Assembly (NCBI GenBank): GCA_003176075.1
Contig: PSRN01000061.1
Span: 1-14,833 of the forward strand
Source: Bdellovibrio sp.
GTDB lineage: Bacteria > Bdellovibrionota > Bdellovibrionia > Bdellovibrionales > Bdellovibrionaceae
DNA length: 14,833 bases
Reading direction: 5' to 3'
Shown in pieces: positions 6,676-14,156 of this stretch. The position numbers and the translations under genes are program-made. The notes below the pieces were generated by a model that was given only the letters and a program-made list of their open reading frames with translations, ran no database searches and had not been told where the DNA came from. Within the stretch, counting starts at the first letter, position 1. Each line of letters starts with the position of its first letter.

Positions 6676-6771
6676 GTCATTTGATTTGCTCGCAGGTCCG
6701 ATAGAAAGTCAACCTGGCGCGAGGCCTATCCGTCCCTTGACAGGCGCGAGGGTCCCATCGAAGCTAGGACG

Positions 6772-7554
6772 GTGAAATACAAATTTGGTTGGGTGATTGT
6801 TGGAGCTGCCATTCTCGCGATCCTTTTGGCCGGGAGTTTTTATTTCCGGCAAAATCGCAACTACGATGTGGTCAAACCCAAGCGTGGAGACATTGTGGAA
6901 GCGATTTACGCTCTTGGGAAAGTCATGTCGAATCAGCGGTACGAACTCAAAGTCGGCATTTTGCTGAAAATCAGAAACATCTACGTTCACGAGGGAGAAT
7001 TTGTCAAAAAGGGGACCCGTCTGATTGATTTTGATCCTGGGACGGCGTTTCTTGCTCCCTTCGATGGAACCGTCACCCTGGTGGCTGCCTACGTGGGTGA
7101 AACCGCGGTACCGCAGTCGACCGTCTTGAGGATGGAGGACCTGAAGGACCGATACATCGAACTTTCCATTGAGCAGGAAGGAGCCCTTCGCGTGCGTCCC
7201 GGCCAAGCCGCCAAAGTTTCCTTTGAATCCATGCGCGGCCAAAATTTGCTCGGCAAGGTGACGGCCCTGTTTCCAAAGGAAAACGAATTCATTGCCCGCG
7301 TCGAGGTGATGGATCTCGATCAGTCGGTTCTTCCGGGCATGACCGCCGACGTCACGGTGGAGGCGGGAAAAATCATTAATGTTTTGATGGTTCCCATTCG
7401 TGCCATCAGCCAAGGGCAGATCCTTGTCGAACGAAAAGGAACCCGTGAAAAGATCAAGGTGGATGTGGGGCGCGACGACGGTCTGTGGGCTGAGATTAAG
7501 GGTGGTGATCTCAACGTGGATGACAACGTCTTAATGCCCAAGACCAATAAGTAG
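6772..7554 (+). CDS. ABC exporter periplasmic adaptor (HlyD/MacA-like, short form)
   Basis: Membrane-fusion-type adaptor expected to work with the permease and ATPase encoded directly downstream. A single N-terminal transmembrane anchor (about residues 6-25) precedes the periplasmic part. Two half-lipoyl motifs are visible, at about 60-88 (ending VHEGEFVKKGTRLIDFD) and 92-118 (FLAPFDGTVTLVAAYVGETAV), followed by a beta-barrel region (RVRPGQAAKVSFE, VLPGMTADVTV) and a membrane-proximal domain. The two lipoyl halves are nearly contiguous, so the long alpha-helical hairpin that MacA and AcrA use to reach TolC is missing. At 260 residues the protein is about 100 shorter than MacA. The start is GTG at 6772 with an AGGA just upstream; no upstream Met is compatible with the membrane anchor. 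The stop is 7 bases before the permease ATG, indicating an operon. Confidence 0.88.
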   Translation: MKYKFGWVIVGAAILAILLAGSFYFRQNRNYDVVKPKRGDIVEAIYALGKVMSNQRYELKVGILLKIRNIYVHEGEFVKKGTRLIDFDPGTAFLAPFDGTVTLVAAYVGETAVPQSTVLRMEDLKDRYIELSIEQEGALRVRPGQAAKVSFESMRGQNLLGKVTALFPKENEFIARVEVMDLDQSVLPGMTADVTVEAGKIINVLMVPIRAISQGQILVERKGTREKIKVDVGRDDGLWAEIKGGDLNVDDNVLMPKTNK

Positions 7555-7561
7555 GTCTTTG

Positions 7562-8806
7562 ATGTTTTTCATCGCTTGGCGACAGCTCACCTCGAAGAAG
7601 AAACAGACTCTGCTGATTCTGTTGGGGATCAGTTTCGGCACCTTGTGCTTCGTGACCATATCAGGGATCCAGCTGGGGATGAGAAAGTACATCTTTTCGC
7701 AGCTCCTCAATAACACCGCCCACGTCTTGATTTCGGGCGCGGAACAGGAAATTGAGGCCGCGCCAATCCGGCAAATTTTCTACTCGCCCGAGCAGATGAT
7801 CAGCTGGATCGTTCCGCCGGCCGGCAAGCGGGATGAGGAAAGACTTGAGAACTATGCCGGCTGGTCCGATCGTTTGAAGGCGGATCCCGACGTTCTTGAT
7901 TTTTCACCACGCCTTCCCGTCAACGCCATAGCAACGCACGGGAAATTCACCGCTTCAATCTCAATGATCGGCATGATTCCGGAGCGCCAGGTTCGCATCA
8001 GCAATGTTGAAAGTTATATGAAGCAAGGCTCTTTCCAGGCTTTGAAGGCGGGTGGTAACAACATCATCATCGGCAGCGGCGTGGCCAAGAAAATCGGCGC
8101 CCAGCTGAATCAGATTATTAATGTTTCAAGCGGCCGGGGACCGGTCAGGCCCTTTAAAATCGTGGGACTCATTCACTTCGGCAATCAGCAGGTGGATGAC
8201 AGCTTGACTTTCGCGCACCTCAAGAACGCGCAGTCGTTGAATCGGTCTCCGGGCCGGGTGGCCGAAATCGCCGTGGCCCTGACGGACCCCGACTTGGCGA
8301 CAGAGGCGGCAACGCGCTGGCAGCTGCTCAGTCAGGACAAAGTTCAAGATTGGCAGCAAGCCAATAAGGTTTTCATGGAGATGATCAAGGTTCAGGACTT
8401 CTCCCGCTATTTTATCACTGGGGCGATTTTGATTGTGGCTTCCTTTGGAATATACAATGTGCTGACCATCATGATCTCGCAAAAGCGAAAAGAAATCGCC
8501 ATTCTTCGCGCCATCGGCTATGGGCCCGGCCGGATTCTCGAATTGATTTTGTACCAGGGAATCCTGATGGGAGTTAGCGGCGGGGTTCTGGGTCTGTTGT
8601 TTGGATTTTTGATGTGCCGGTGGATCGAGAGCATTGATTTTGGATTTGAAATCGGCGGCAGCAACCACCTTTTGTTGAATTACGATTTTTCAATTTACAT
8701 GACCGCGTTTGTTACGGCGACGGTCTCGTCGATGGTCGCAAGCTTTTTGCCTGCTTGGGCGGCAAGCCGCATGACCCCGATGGATATTATTCGAAGTGAG
8801 ACTTAG
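7562..8806 (+). CDS. ABC transporter permease, FtsX/MacB/LolC type
   Basis: Inner-membrane permease of a mechanotransmission-type ABC exporter (MacB/LolCDE group). The 414 residues show the standard order. Transmembrane helix 1 lies near residues 17-38. A large periplasmic domain of about 240 residues follows, then three C-terminal helices (near 283-305, 333-355 and 383-403). The coupling-helix signature QKRKEIAILRAIGYGPGRIL lies between helices 2 and 3, and the end, ASRMTPMDIIRSET, matches the usual C terminus of this family. ATG at 7562 is chosen over the adjacent TTG at 7559. The gene follows the adaptor by 7 bases. Just past its TAG stop, a second, diverged copy of the last codons continues in frame and ends at a TGA that overlaps the ATPase start. 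The substrate is unknown; the lipoprotein or lipid trafficking and drug export roles of relatives are the candidates. Confidence 0.9.
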   Translation: MFFIAWRQLTSKKKQTLLILLGISFGTLCFVTISGIQLGMRKYIFSQLLNNTAHVLISGAEQEIEAAPIRQIFYSPEQMISWIVPPAGKRDEERLENYAGWSDRLKADPDVLDFSPRLPVNAIATHGKFTASISMIGMIPERQVRISNVESYMKQGSFQALKAGGNNIIIGSGVAKKIGAQLNQIINVSSGRGPVRPFKIVGLIHFGNQQVDDSLTFAHLKNAQSLNRSPGRVAEIAVALTDPDLATEAATRWQLLSQDKVQDWQQANKVFMEMIKVQDFSRYFITGAILIVASFGIYNVLTIMISQKRKEIAILRAIGYGPGRILELILYQGILMGVSGGVLGLLFGFLMCRWIESIDFGFEIGGSNHLLLNYDFSIYMTAFVTATVSSMVASFLPAWAASRMTPMDIIRSET

Positions 8807-8850
8807 CTCAGTACGCCGATGGAGGTTGTTCGCAGTGAGACTTACGTCCC
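8774..8850 (+). repeat. 39-bp in-frame duplication of the permease C-terminal codons
   Basis: The segment from 8777 is repeated from 8816, a period of 39 bases or 13 codons. Copy 1 encodes TPMDIIRSET and then TAG. Copy 2, in the same frame after TAG, reads TPMEVVRSETYVP and then a TGA that overlaps the ATG of the ATPase gene (ATGA, 8851-8854). The differences are conservative (D/E, I/V, I/V) or silent. Confidence 0.8.
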
Positions 8851-9549
8851 ATGATTGAAGCTCAGAATCTCATCAAAGAATTTGGCAAGCCCCCCCAGCG
8901 CGTCCTTCATGGTTTGAATTTCGTCATTCACGACGGGGAATTCGTTTCGATTTCCGGCCGGTCGGGAAGCGGCAAGAGCACGCTCCTGTACTTGATCAGC
9001 ACACTGGATTTGCCGACTTCCGGGAAAGTGAGTTTCAATGGCCAGGATGTCGCCAGGATGACGTCGGATGAAGTTCATAAGTTTCGCAATCGAAACGTGG
9101 GTTTCATTTTTCAATTTCACTATTTGCTGCCGGAGTTGACCGCCCTTGAAAATGTTCTGCTTCCCGCGCGCAACTTGCGGCTCCATGAGGAAAAGACAAG
9201 CTTGGCGATGCAACTGCTTGAGGAGCTGGCGTTGAAGGGTCATGAGCACAAGCTACCGAGCCAGCTTTCAGGCGGCCAAACACAACGGGTGGCCATCGCC
9301 CGCGCTCTGATCCTGAATCCCAAATATATTTTCGCGGACGAACCCACGGGCAACCTTGATTCACAAAACGCCGCGATGGTGATGAAGCTCCTCAAGCGGG
9401 TCAATAAGACGCATCAGACGACGATTGGCTTGGTGACTCATGAGCCTGACTTTGCCGCCATGGCGGATCGGGAGATCTACCTGATCGATGGTCGAATCGC
9501 CGAGCGTGCAAAGGATTTTGAAGGCGCTCCTCCCAGTGATGTAAATTGA
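8851..9549 (+). CDS. ABC transporter ATP-binding protein, LolD/MacB type
   Basis: Cytoplasmic ATPase that powers the preceding permease. All motifs are present in 232 residues: Walker A GRSGSGKST (36-44), Q-loop Q88 in FIFQFHYLLPELTALENV, signature LSGGQTQR (139-146, with Thr where QQQR is more usual), Walker B YIFADEP (159-165), D-loop GNLDS, and H-loop H197 (LVTHE). The FQ.H.LLPELTALENV segment is characteristic of the LolD/MacB/FtsE branch. The ATG overlaps a TGA that closes the duplicated permease tail frame, which suggests translational coupling in the ancestral arrangement. The present permease stop lies 44 bases upstream. It is convergent with the exported unknown gene, with 16 bases between stops. 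Assignment to the exporter operon is firm; the substrate is unknown. Confidence 0.94.
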   Translation: MIEAQNLIKEFGKPPQRVLHGLNFVIHDGEFVSISGRSGSGKSTLLYLISTLDLPTSGKVSFNGQDVARMTSDEVHKFRNRNVGFIFQFHYLLPELTALENVLLPARNLRLHEEKTSLAMQLLEELALKGHEHKLPSQLSGGQTQRVAIARALILNPKYIFADEPTGNLDSQNAAMVMKLLKRVNKTHQTTIGLVTHEPDFAAMADREIYLIDGRIAERAKDFEGAPPSDVN

Positions 9550-9565
9550 AATTCTTCGTGTGGTT

Positions 9566-10909
9566 TCACTTTACAATCCGCAAAGGCGCTTTCCTTTCCG
9601 CGCCCTCAAGATGCAATTGCCCGTCGATGGCTTGAAAATGCAAGTAGATCTGATTTCCCCGGAGAGGCTGAAAAGGTCCCCCCAAGAAAGAGCTTTCCCA
9701 TAACGGTCTAAGGACTTCCAGTTCACTCAGGAAAATTCCCAAATCCAAAGGTGATAGCCGCGCGATATCCCACACTTGTGCTAGAACCTCGGGGCTCAAC
9801 ATGACGGTATCAGATCTGTTATCAGCCATTGAAATGCCCCGGAGATATATGGCCTTGTTTAAACGGAAAGAAAAGCTTCCCTTGATTCCCAATTGAAGGG
9901 AACGCTTCGTCCAATAATCTTCCAAAGTAGTAGCGTCAGGTTCGGTCAGACCAATGACTCGCACGATTCGAAAGCGCTTGGATTCATGGCGGGAAAACTC
10001 GACAAGCAGTGGTGCGGCCTCACCGTTGAAAAAGAGAAGACCTCGGATCCGCGGATCCGTTCCGAAAAGTGAAACTCCGCGATCAATATTTTCCGACAGG
10101 AATTCCTCGAGTTTTCTCTTTTCATCGGGATTCAGGCGGTAATTCTCAGTTTGATTGAAGTCGTAATTAATTTTTGTCGGCTTTCTGAATTGAAGAGGCC
10201 GTGGGATGAGCATTGACAGGCGAAGAATCTGGCGATTCATGTTCAACCTTAGATCAATCCTTTTTTTAAATATCCAACTTTCTGAAAATCTGGACGCCCC
10301 CGCGGGCAGGCGAAGAAAAATATATTTTCTAGATGTCTCAGGCGCTGAGAATACCGCAACTTTTTGTTCCATCACTTTGTCAAAAAACGACCTTTCTTGG
10401 TGGCGATATACAGGTTTGTCAGGCAGCGGCTCAACCGGAAATTCCGGGTTAAATTGATCCTGAGCTGTTAATTCTCGCAGGGGTTCAAGCTCTGAATCGG
10501 CGACGTCAAAATCGCACCGTTCCTTTAGAACAGCTCTTAATTTCGGGATGATATTATTTCTGTTGTCCTCAAAGTAATCTCCGGAAATGACGGCAAACCA
10601 CGGCTTGCCTTCATGATGAACCACGAGGACTGGATCTGCCTCGTCCACATAATACCGGCTTGTCAGGTCTTGAATGGCCAAGATTCCTGGCGGGACAGGG
10701 GCCCTGTACCAGCGTTTAAAAAACTGCCATGATGTCATTCTCCTGAGGTCAGTCGTCGGCAATACCGTAATCGCTTTGCTGACAAACCGTTCTGAGCCCC
10801 GGTCATTAATGTTCCGACAGGAAATCTCTGAATGGCCAATAGTTCCGGTCATCGAGAGGCTCAGGATCACGGTGAACGCCCCAATCCCTGGTTTGATAAT
10901 GAGTTTCAT
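9566..10909 (-). CDS. Exported protein of unknown function
   Basis: A 447-residue protein that I do not recognise. The N terminus looks like a Sec signal peptide (MKLIIKPGIGAFTVILSLSMTGTIGHSE), with cleavage plausible near GHS. The mature chain contains only two cysteines (C31 and one in KERCDFDV), which could form one disulphide. It is rich in charged and aromatic residues with no further membrane segment, and its C-terminal part alternates strand-like stretches (IYLHFQAIDGQLHLEGA). The ATG at 10909 has an AAGGAA ribosome site at good spacing. The gene lies 155 bases downstream of the preA-like gene on the same strand and is convergent with the ABC ATPase. Its sequence looks more AT-rich than its neighbours by eye, hinting at a different history, but I did not compute this. 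No function is assigned. Confidence 0.8.
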   Translation of the reverse strand: MKLIIKPGIGAFTVILSLSMTGTIGHSEISCRNINDRGSERFVSKAITVLPTTDLRRMTSWQFFKRWYRAPVPPGILAIQDLTSRYYVDEADPVLVVHHEGKPWFAVISGDYFEDNRNNIIPKLRAVLKERCDFDVADSELEPLRELTAQDQFNPEFPVEPLPDKPVYRHQERSFFDKVMEQKVAVFSAPETSRKYIFLRLPAGASRFSESWIFKKRIDLRLNMNRQILRLSMLIPRPLQFRKPTKINYDFNQTENYRLNPDEKRKLEEFLSENIDRGVSLFGTDPRIRGLLFFNGEAAPLLVEFSRHESKRFRIVRVIGLTEPDATTLEDYWTKRSLQLGIKGSFSFRLNKAIYLRGISMADNRSDTVMLSPEVLAQVWDIARLSPLDLGIFLSELEVLRPLWESSFLGGPFQPLRGNQIYLHFQAIDGQLHLEGAERKAPLRIVK

Positions 10910-11064
10910 GTAGAGGTTCCTTCCGAGCTAAATCACTACCAGTGGCTTTTGGAAACGCGTAGCTTAATGGCCCCTCGGAGCGAAAGAAAGCTGTTTGAAA
11001 AAAGGAAAGGGATTATCTCACCTATGAGCGCGAGCACGAAAAGTCCTCACCGTGAGACCTTCGC
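10910..11064. other. Intergenic region between preA-like gene and exported unknown gene
   Basis: The stretch of 155 bases contains the leader of the minus-strand exported-protein gene. A short odd palindrome, CTCAC-C-GTGAG, lies close to the end of the preA-like gene. No terminator with a U-tract and no clear promoter is seen. A plus-strand frame across it looks like a shadow. Confidence 0.3.
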
Positions 11065-12204
11065 TTAATTTGAACTCATCGAGCCGGTCTGGCTATTGAT
11101 TTTATCGCCTGACCACTGGTCGTCCGAGGCAAGACCAGGCTGCGCGTGATTGGTTTCGCCCTCTTCGCCGAGCAAGTGACTGAACCTTGTGAGGTACTGA
11201 ATAGAATGGCCACGAAAAGCGTCGATCGATTGAAATCCATGTTGCTCCATGAACTTGGCAAGCCCGCTTGTCAGTTCATGAATCATCGCAAAGCCCTGAA
11301 GCATCGGACCGGTGCAAGCTTGCACGGTCGACGCTCCCAATAACAAATATTCGATCGCATCGCGTGCGCAAGTGACACCGCCAATCCCACTGATTGAGCG
11401 ATCCGCGAAACCATGTTCCTGCATTGCCCGCATCACTTGGACCAGCATTCGCAATGAAATGGGTTTAACGGCGATGGATGAATAACCGCCAAAAGTTGAC
11501 AGGCCACCCACTGTCGGCAGGGGTCGGAGTGTCGTCAAATCCACTCCGATGACGGAAAGAATGGTGTTGATCATCGACAGACCTTCGGCACCCGCCTTGA
11601 GCGCACTCAGTGCGGGCATCGTGATATCACCCACATTGGGAGTGAGTTTTGCCCAAATGGGCTTCGGGGTGGCTTTGCGCACCCAGGCGGTTACTTCGTG
11701 AACAAGCTGCGGATCTTGCCCCATCGCCGCGCCCATCTTCCGTTCGGGCAAGCCATGCGGACATGAGAGATTCAACTCAAAGCCGTCAACGCCGGCGGCC
11801 TCGCATTTTTGCACCAACTCGCGCCAGCGTTCTTCGGCATGCTCTTCCATGATTGAGGCGATGAGAACACGGTCTGGAAATTCCCGTTTCAGTTGCCGAA
11901 AATCATCAAGCCAAAGCGACAAGGGGCGGTCAGAAATCAATTCGATATTTTCAAAGCCCACGACATCGTGATGTTCGCGACTGTACAATTTGCCGTATCG
12001 TGGGCTCACATTTTTGACTTTCTCGTGGTCTAAAGAAATGGTCTTGGCGACAGCGCCACCCCAACCTTCGCGGAAGGCTTTGGCGATGGTCGCGCGATTG
12101 GTGGTCGGTGGACCCGAGCCCACGATGAACGGGTTGATCATTTGAATATTGCTTCTCAAACCGCTGCTCAAACCACTGAATTTAGTCGTGAGATCTATTG
12201 TCAT
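11065..12204 (-). CDS. preA: PreA/DPYD-like dihydropyrimidine dehydrogenase domain, lacking the Fe-S domain
   Basis: FMN-dependent TIM-barrel enzyme of the dihydroorotate/dihydropyrimidine dehydrogenase family, closest in motifs to PreA and the pyrimidine domain of eukaryotic DPYD, which reduce uracil and thymine. Known DPYD pyrimidine-contact residues have counterparts here: N86, E88 and I90 (FENIELIS), N145, S147 and catalytic C148 (ELNLSCPHG), K186 (AKLTPN), and N213-T214 (MINTI). The ISGIGGV and LLLGASTVQACTG segments are the phosphate-binding end of the barrel. PreA normally continues into a two-[4Fe-4S] ferredoxin domain; here the barrel ends near residue 345 and only a polar, Ser/Asp-rich tail follows. 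No preT partner is in the window. The ATG at 12204 lacks a strong ribosome site. The enzyme class is firm; substrate and electron donor are open, so the symbol is by similarity. Confidence 0.82.
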   Translation of the reverse strand: MTIDLTTKFSGLSSGLRSNIQMINPFIVGSGPPTTNRATIAKAFREGWGGAVAKTISLDHEKVKNVSPRYGKLYSREHHDVVGFENIELISDRPLSLWLDDFRQLKREFPDRVLIASIMEEHAEERWRELVQKCEAAGVDGFELNLSCPHGLPERKMGAAMGQDPQLVHEVTAWVRKATPKPIWAKLTPNVGDITMPALSALKAGAEGLSMINTILSVIGVDLTTLRPLPTVGGLSTFGGYSSIAVKPISLRMLVQVMRAMQEHGFADRSISGIGGVTCARDAIEYLLLGASTVQACTGPMLQGFAMIHELTSGLAKFMEQHGFQSIDAFRGHSIQYLTRFSHLLGEEGETNHAQPGLASDDQWSGDKINSQTGSMSSN

Positions 12205-12323
12205 AGCTGGTCAAGTACGCTTGCTTTTTTCTGGCGTAAACTGAAATCTCCCGATTCTTCAGCCATTACCGACACCCAAAACTATCGTAACGCGATTAGA
12301 TAAAGGCATCCTTCTCACTTACC

Positions 12324-12491
12324 ATGATCGATGATGAAGTTATGAAACCAAATAATCCAGCTGAAAAAATTGCAGGTCGCACTGATAAAATCACGGATTC
12401 GATTATAAGGATTTCGGTCGCTCCGGTGGGGAATTTTTCAGATCTCATTGATGAATTCTTGGACAAACTCGTTAAGGAATTCGGCAATTGA
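12324..12491 (+). CDS. Small protein (55 aa) translationally coupled to the beta-barrel gene
   Basis: A 55-codon frame runs from ATG 12324 to TGA 12489-12491. The TGA shares its A with the ATG of the next gene (TGATG), the arrangement typical of translational coupling, and this is the main support. The predicted product is soluble and mildly charged (KPNNPAEKIAGRTDKITDS..., ending DLIDEFLDKLVKEFGN), with a likely C-terminal amphipathic helix, no signal peptide and no membrane segment. An internal ATG at 12342 is an alternative start; neither start has a strong Shine-Dalgarno. No family is recognised. If real, it heads a two-gene unit with the outer-membrane-type protein and may be a cytoplasmic partner or simply a leader peptide controlling it. 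Confidence 0.5.
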   Translation: MIDDEVMKPNNPAEKIAGRTDKITDSIIRISVAPVGNFSDLIDEFLDKLVKEFGN

Positions 12492-13459
12492 TGTCCAATC
12501 TATTTTTTGCCGGGCTGCTATTTTTCGCGATACCCGGCGCGAGAGCCTGGGCGATTGATGATGTGACGAGCGAAACAATCCTTGGGACGACTTACCAGGC
12601 GGAGGCCCTCACTGCTTCGGGGCAGTTTCAGGACTCCCATGAAAATTCATCGTCAGGTTGGGTGCCGCTTTGGAATCTCGGCTATACGCAAGCAAGGTTC
12701 GTGGACACGGTTCCTGCCGGGCAGGTCGTCGACATCAACCATGAATTGACGGCAGGACTCACCGGAGAATATCACGAGAATTTTTTGGTCGATGGGACCT
12801 TTACTTACAGCGCGACACCCCTCGAGAGCTTGGCGGGATTTGGACCGACTTTGGGAGTGGGGTACTTCTTTCATTTCGGCGAAAACTCAAGTGAGGAAAA
12901 GTCCACAGCGAGACCTTATCTATTGTTGCGGATGTCGGGCTCACTCATGAAATACACTCAGACGTTGTCGGGTACCAATCGAGCAACTGGGGCCACGCGA
13001 GCCGCGCGTGGAACCAACTCCATCGATCAAGCTTCAATCGAACTCTCCGCGAAAGCGAAGATCCGACGTTGGCTGAAAGTGAAGGTTTCGGTCAAAAAAT
13101 ATTCTTACAACCGGAATGTCGCGGATTTTCTCAATCAACTGGATTCCCAGTTGGCTCTTCGCAGTGCCACCGCAGGCCTTTCCTCGTCCGTCTCAGGTCT
13201 TCCCGCGACGGATACGAAAATCGAATTCACTTTTCGCATCGGGGAAAGTTTGGATCTTATCACCTCGGCACTTTGGAGTGCCAGCGCCGTGGACGGCTCC
13301 TTGGGGCGAACGCTTCGTGCGACTCTCGAACAGGATTTTGGCGAAAATTGGCGCCTTGGCCTGGGGGTCCAAAATCAGTACACCCCGGCGCCAGCTGACA
13401 ACGGGAACGCCGTATCCGACAATCAAATTGTCTTCAAGGCGAACTATTACTTTGAGTGA
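12491..13459 (+). CDS. Predicted outer-membrane beta-barrel protein
   Basis: This 322-residue protein has a signal peptide (MSNLFFAGLLFFAIPGARAWA, cleavage likely after AWA). The mature chain has no long hydrophobic helix but many alternating polar/nonpolar strand-like stretches with Gly and aromatic girdles (for example ELTAGLTGEYHENFLVDGTFTYSA and LGVGYFFHFG). It ends in a strand with aromatic residues next to the terminus (VFKANYYFE), reminiscent of the C-terminal strand recognised by the BAM complex. An outer-membrane barrel is therefore inferred; porin, channel or lipid-related function cannot be told. ATG at 12491 is preferred over the adjacent TTG at 12488 because it overlaps the stop of the upstream 55-codon gene. 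No cysteines are present in the mature part. No specific family is recognised. Confidence 0.75.
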   Translation: MSNLFFAGLLFFAIPGARAWAIDDVTSETILGTTYQAEALTASGQFQDSHENSSSGWVPLWNLGYTQARFVDTVPAGQVVDINHELTAGLTGEYHENFLVDGTFTYSATPLESLAGFGPTLGVGYFFHFGENSSEEKSTARPYLLLRMSGSLMKYTQTLSGTNRATGATRAARGTNSIDQASIELSAKAKIRRWLKVKVSVKKYSYNRNVADFLNQLDSQLALRSATAGLSSSVSGLPATDTKIEFTFRIGESLDLITSALWSASAVDGSLGRTLRATLEQDFGENWRLGLGVQNQYTPAPADNGNAVSDNQIVFKANYYFE

Positions 13460-13566
13460 AGAAAAATTCTGTTGACGATGTTGAAGTCTCCCATTGAGAA
13501 TAAAAAAAGCTAATTAAATTCAACATGTTAGTTGTCATTAAAAATATGTTATCTGGCTTTCATGGG

Positions 13567-13650
13567 GCTCTTAGAACGCATTGATAGCCTAAGAGCAGCT
13601 CAACAGAGAACAGAACAGAGAAAAGAGAACAGAGAACAAATAAGAGAATT
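13567..13650 (+). promoter_or_regulatory. 5' leader with hairpin and polypurine repeats before the coiled-coil gene
   Basis: An 8-bp inverted repeat (GCTCTTAG at 13567-13574, CTAAGAGC at 13589-13596, 14-base loop) is followed by a nearly pure purine/C tract. In that tract ACAGAGAA recurs at 13603, 13615 and 13629. The tract leads to the strong AAAGGAGG ribosome site at about 13674-13681. Upstream, 13500-13555 is AT-rich and may contain the promoter. The hairpin has no following T-run, so it is not a standard terminator; an mRNA-stability or regulatory leader is possible. Confidence 0.4.
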
Positions 13651-13686
13651 GCGATAGTGATGAACAACCTTTCAAAGGAGGAAAAT

Positions 13687-14130
13687 ATGTCACGCACAAT
13701 GATGATCAGCACGGCACTGCTGGCGATCCAGGCCTTCGGGCAAAGTTCTTGGGCTGAGGATACCCAACCGGCCAAGCAGGAACTCACGCAGGAGCAGCAA
13801 GACCTGTCGAAGGCGCAAGCCACCGTCAACCAGGACAAACAACAACTGCAGTCCGATATCCAGGCGCGCAAGGACGCAAATCAAAAGGTGAAGGCGGATA
13901 AGGAGAAGCTGAAGGGCGACCTGAAAGCTGGTGCTTCTAAGGATGTGATCAACGCGGACAAGGCGGCGTTGGAAACCGACCGCACGGCTCGCAAAGAAGA
14001 TCGGGAAAAAGTAAATAAAGATAGAAGGGAACTCCATAAGGCGAAAAAAGATCGAAATGAAGAAGCTCGAGAAGTCCGTGAGGCCAAGCGAGACCTTCAA
14101 CAAGAGCGAAATGAGAAACACAAACACTAG
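13687..14130 (+). CDS. Secreted, highly charged coiled-coil protein
   Basis: This 147-residue exported protein is not matched to a family. The start is ATG 13687, preceded by an excellent AAAGGAGG ribosome site and opening a signal peptide (MSRTMMISTALLAIQAFGQSSWA, cleavage likely before EDTQ). An in-frame ATG 30 bases upstream (13657) would spoil the signal and is not preferred. The mature part, about 124 residues, is almost all Lys, Glu, Asp, Arg, Gln and Ala, with repeated helix-favouring segments (QEQQDLSKAQATVNQDKQQL, DKAALETDRTARKEDREKV). It has no Cys and no aromatic residues, so a long alpha-helix or coiled coil is expected in the periplasm. It could be a periplasmic structural or chaperone-like protein. 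It stands between the barrel gene and yjbQ with its own leader. Confidence 0.78.
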   Translation: MSRTMMISTALLAIQAFGQSSWAEDTQPAKQELTQEQQDLSKAQATVNQDKQQLQSDIQARKDANQKVKADKEKLKGDLKAGASKDVINADKAALETDRTARKEDREKVNKDRRELHKAKKDRNEEAREVREAKRDLQQERNEKHKH

Positions 14131-14156
14131 TCCAGTAATCACTCCTTGTTGCTTTT

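Noticed and set aside
6737..6742. Perfect TTGACA as a -35 box for the exporter operon
   Set aside because: No acceptable -10 box lies 16-18 bases downstream; the position would coincide with the ribosome site of the GTG start.
6709..7413. 234-codon minus-strand frame across the adaptor gene
   Set aside because: The plus strand encodes a clear adaptor with transmembrane anchor and lipoyl motifs, linked by short spacing to its permease; the antisense frame has no domain.
12296..12487. 63-codon minus-strand frame with a hydrophobic middle
   Set aside because: The opposite-strand 55-codon frame is better supported by its TGATG overlap with the barrel gene; only one is likely coding.
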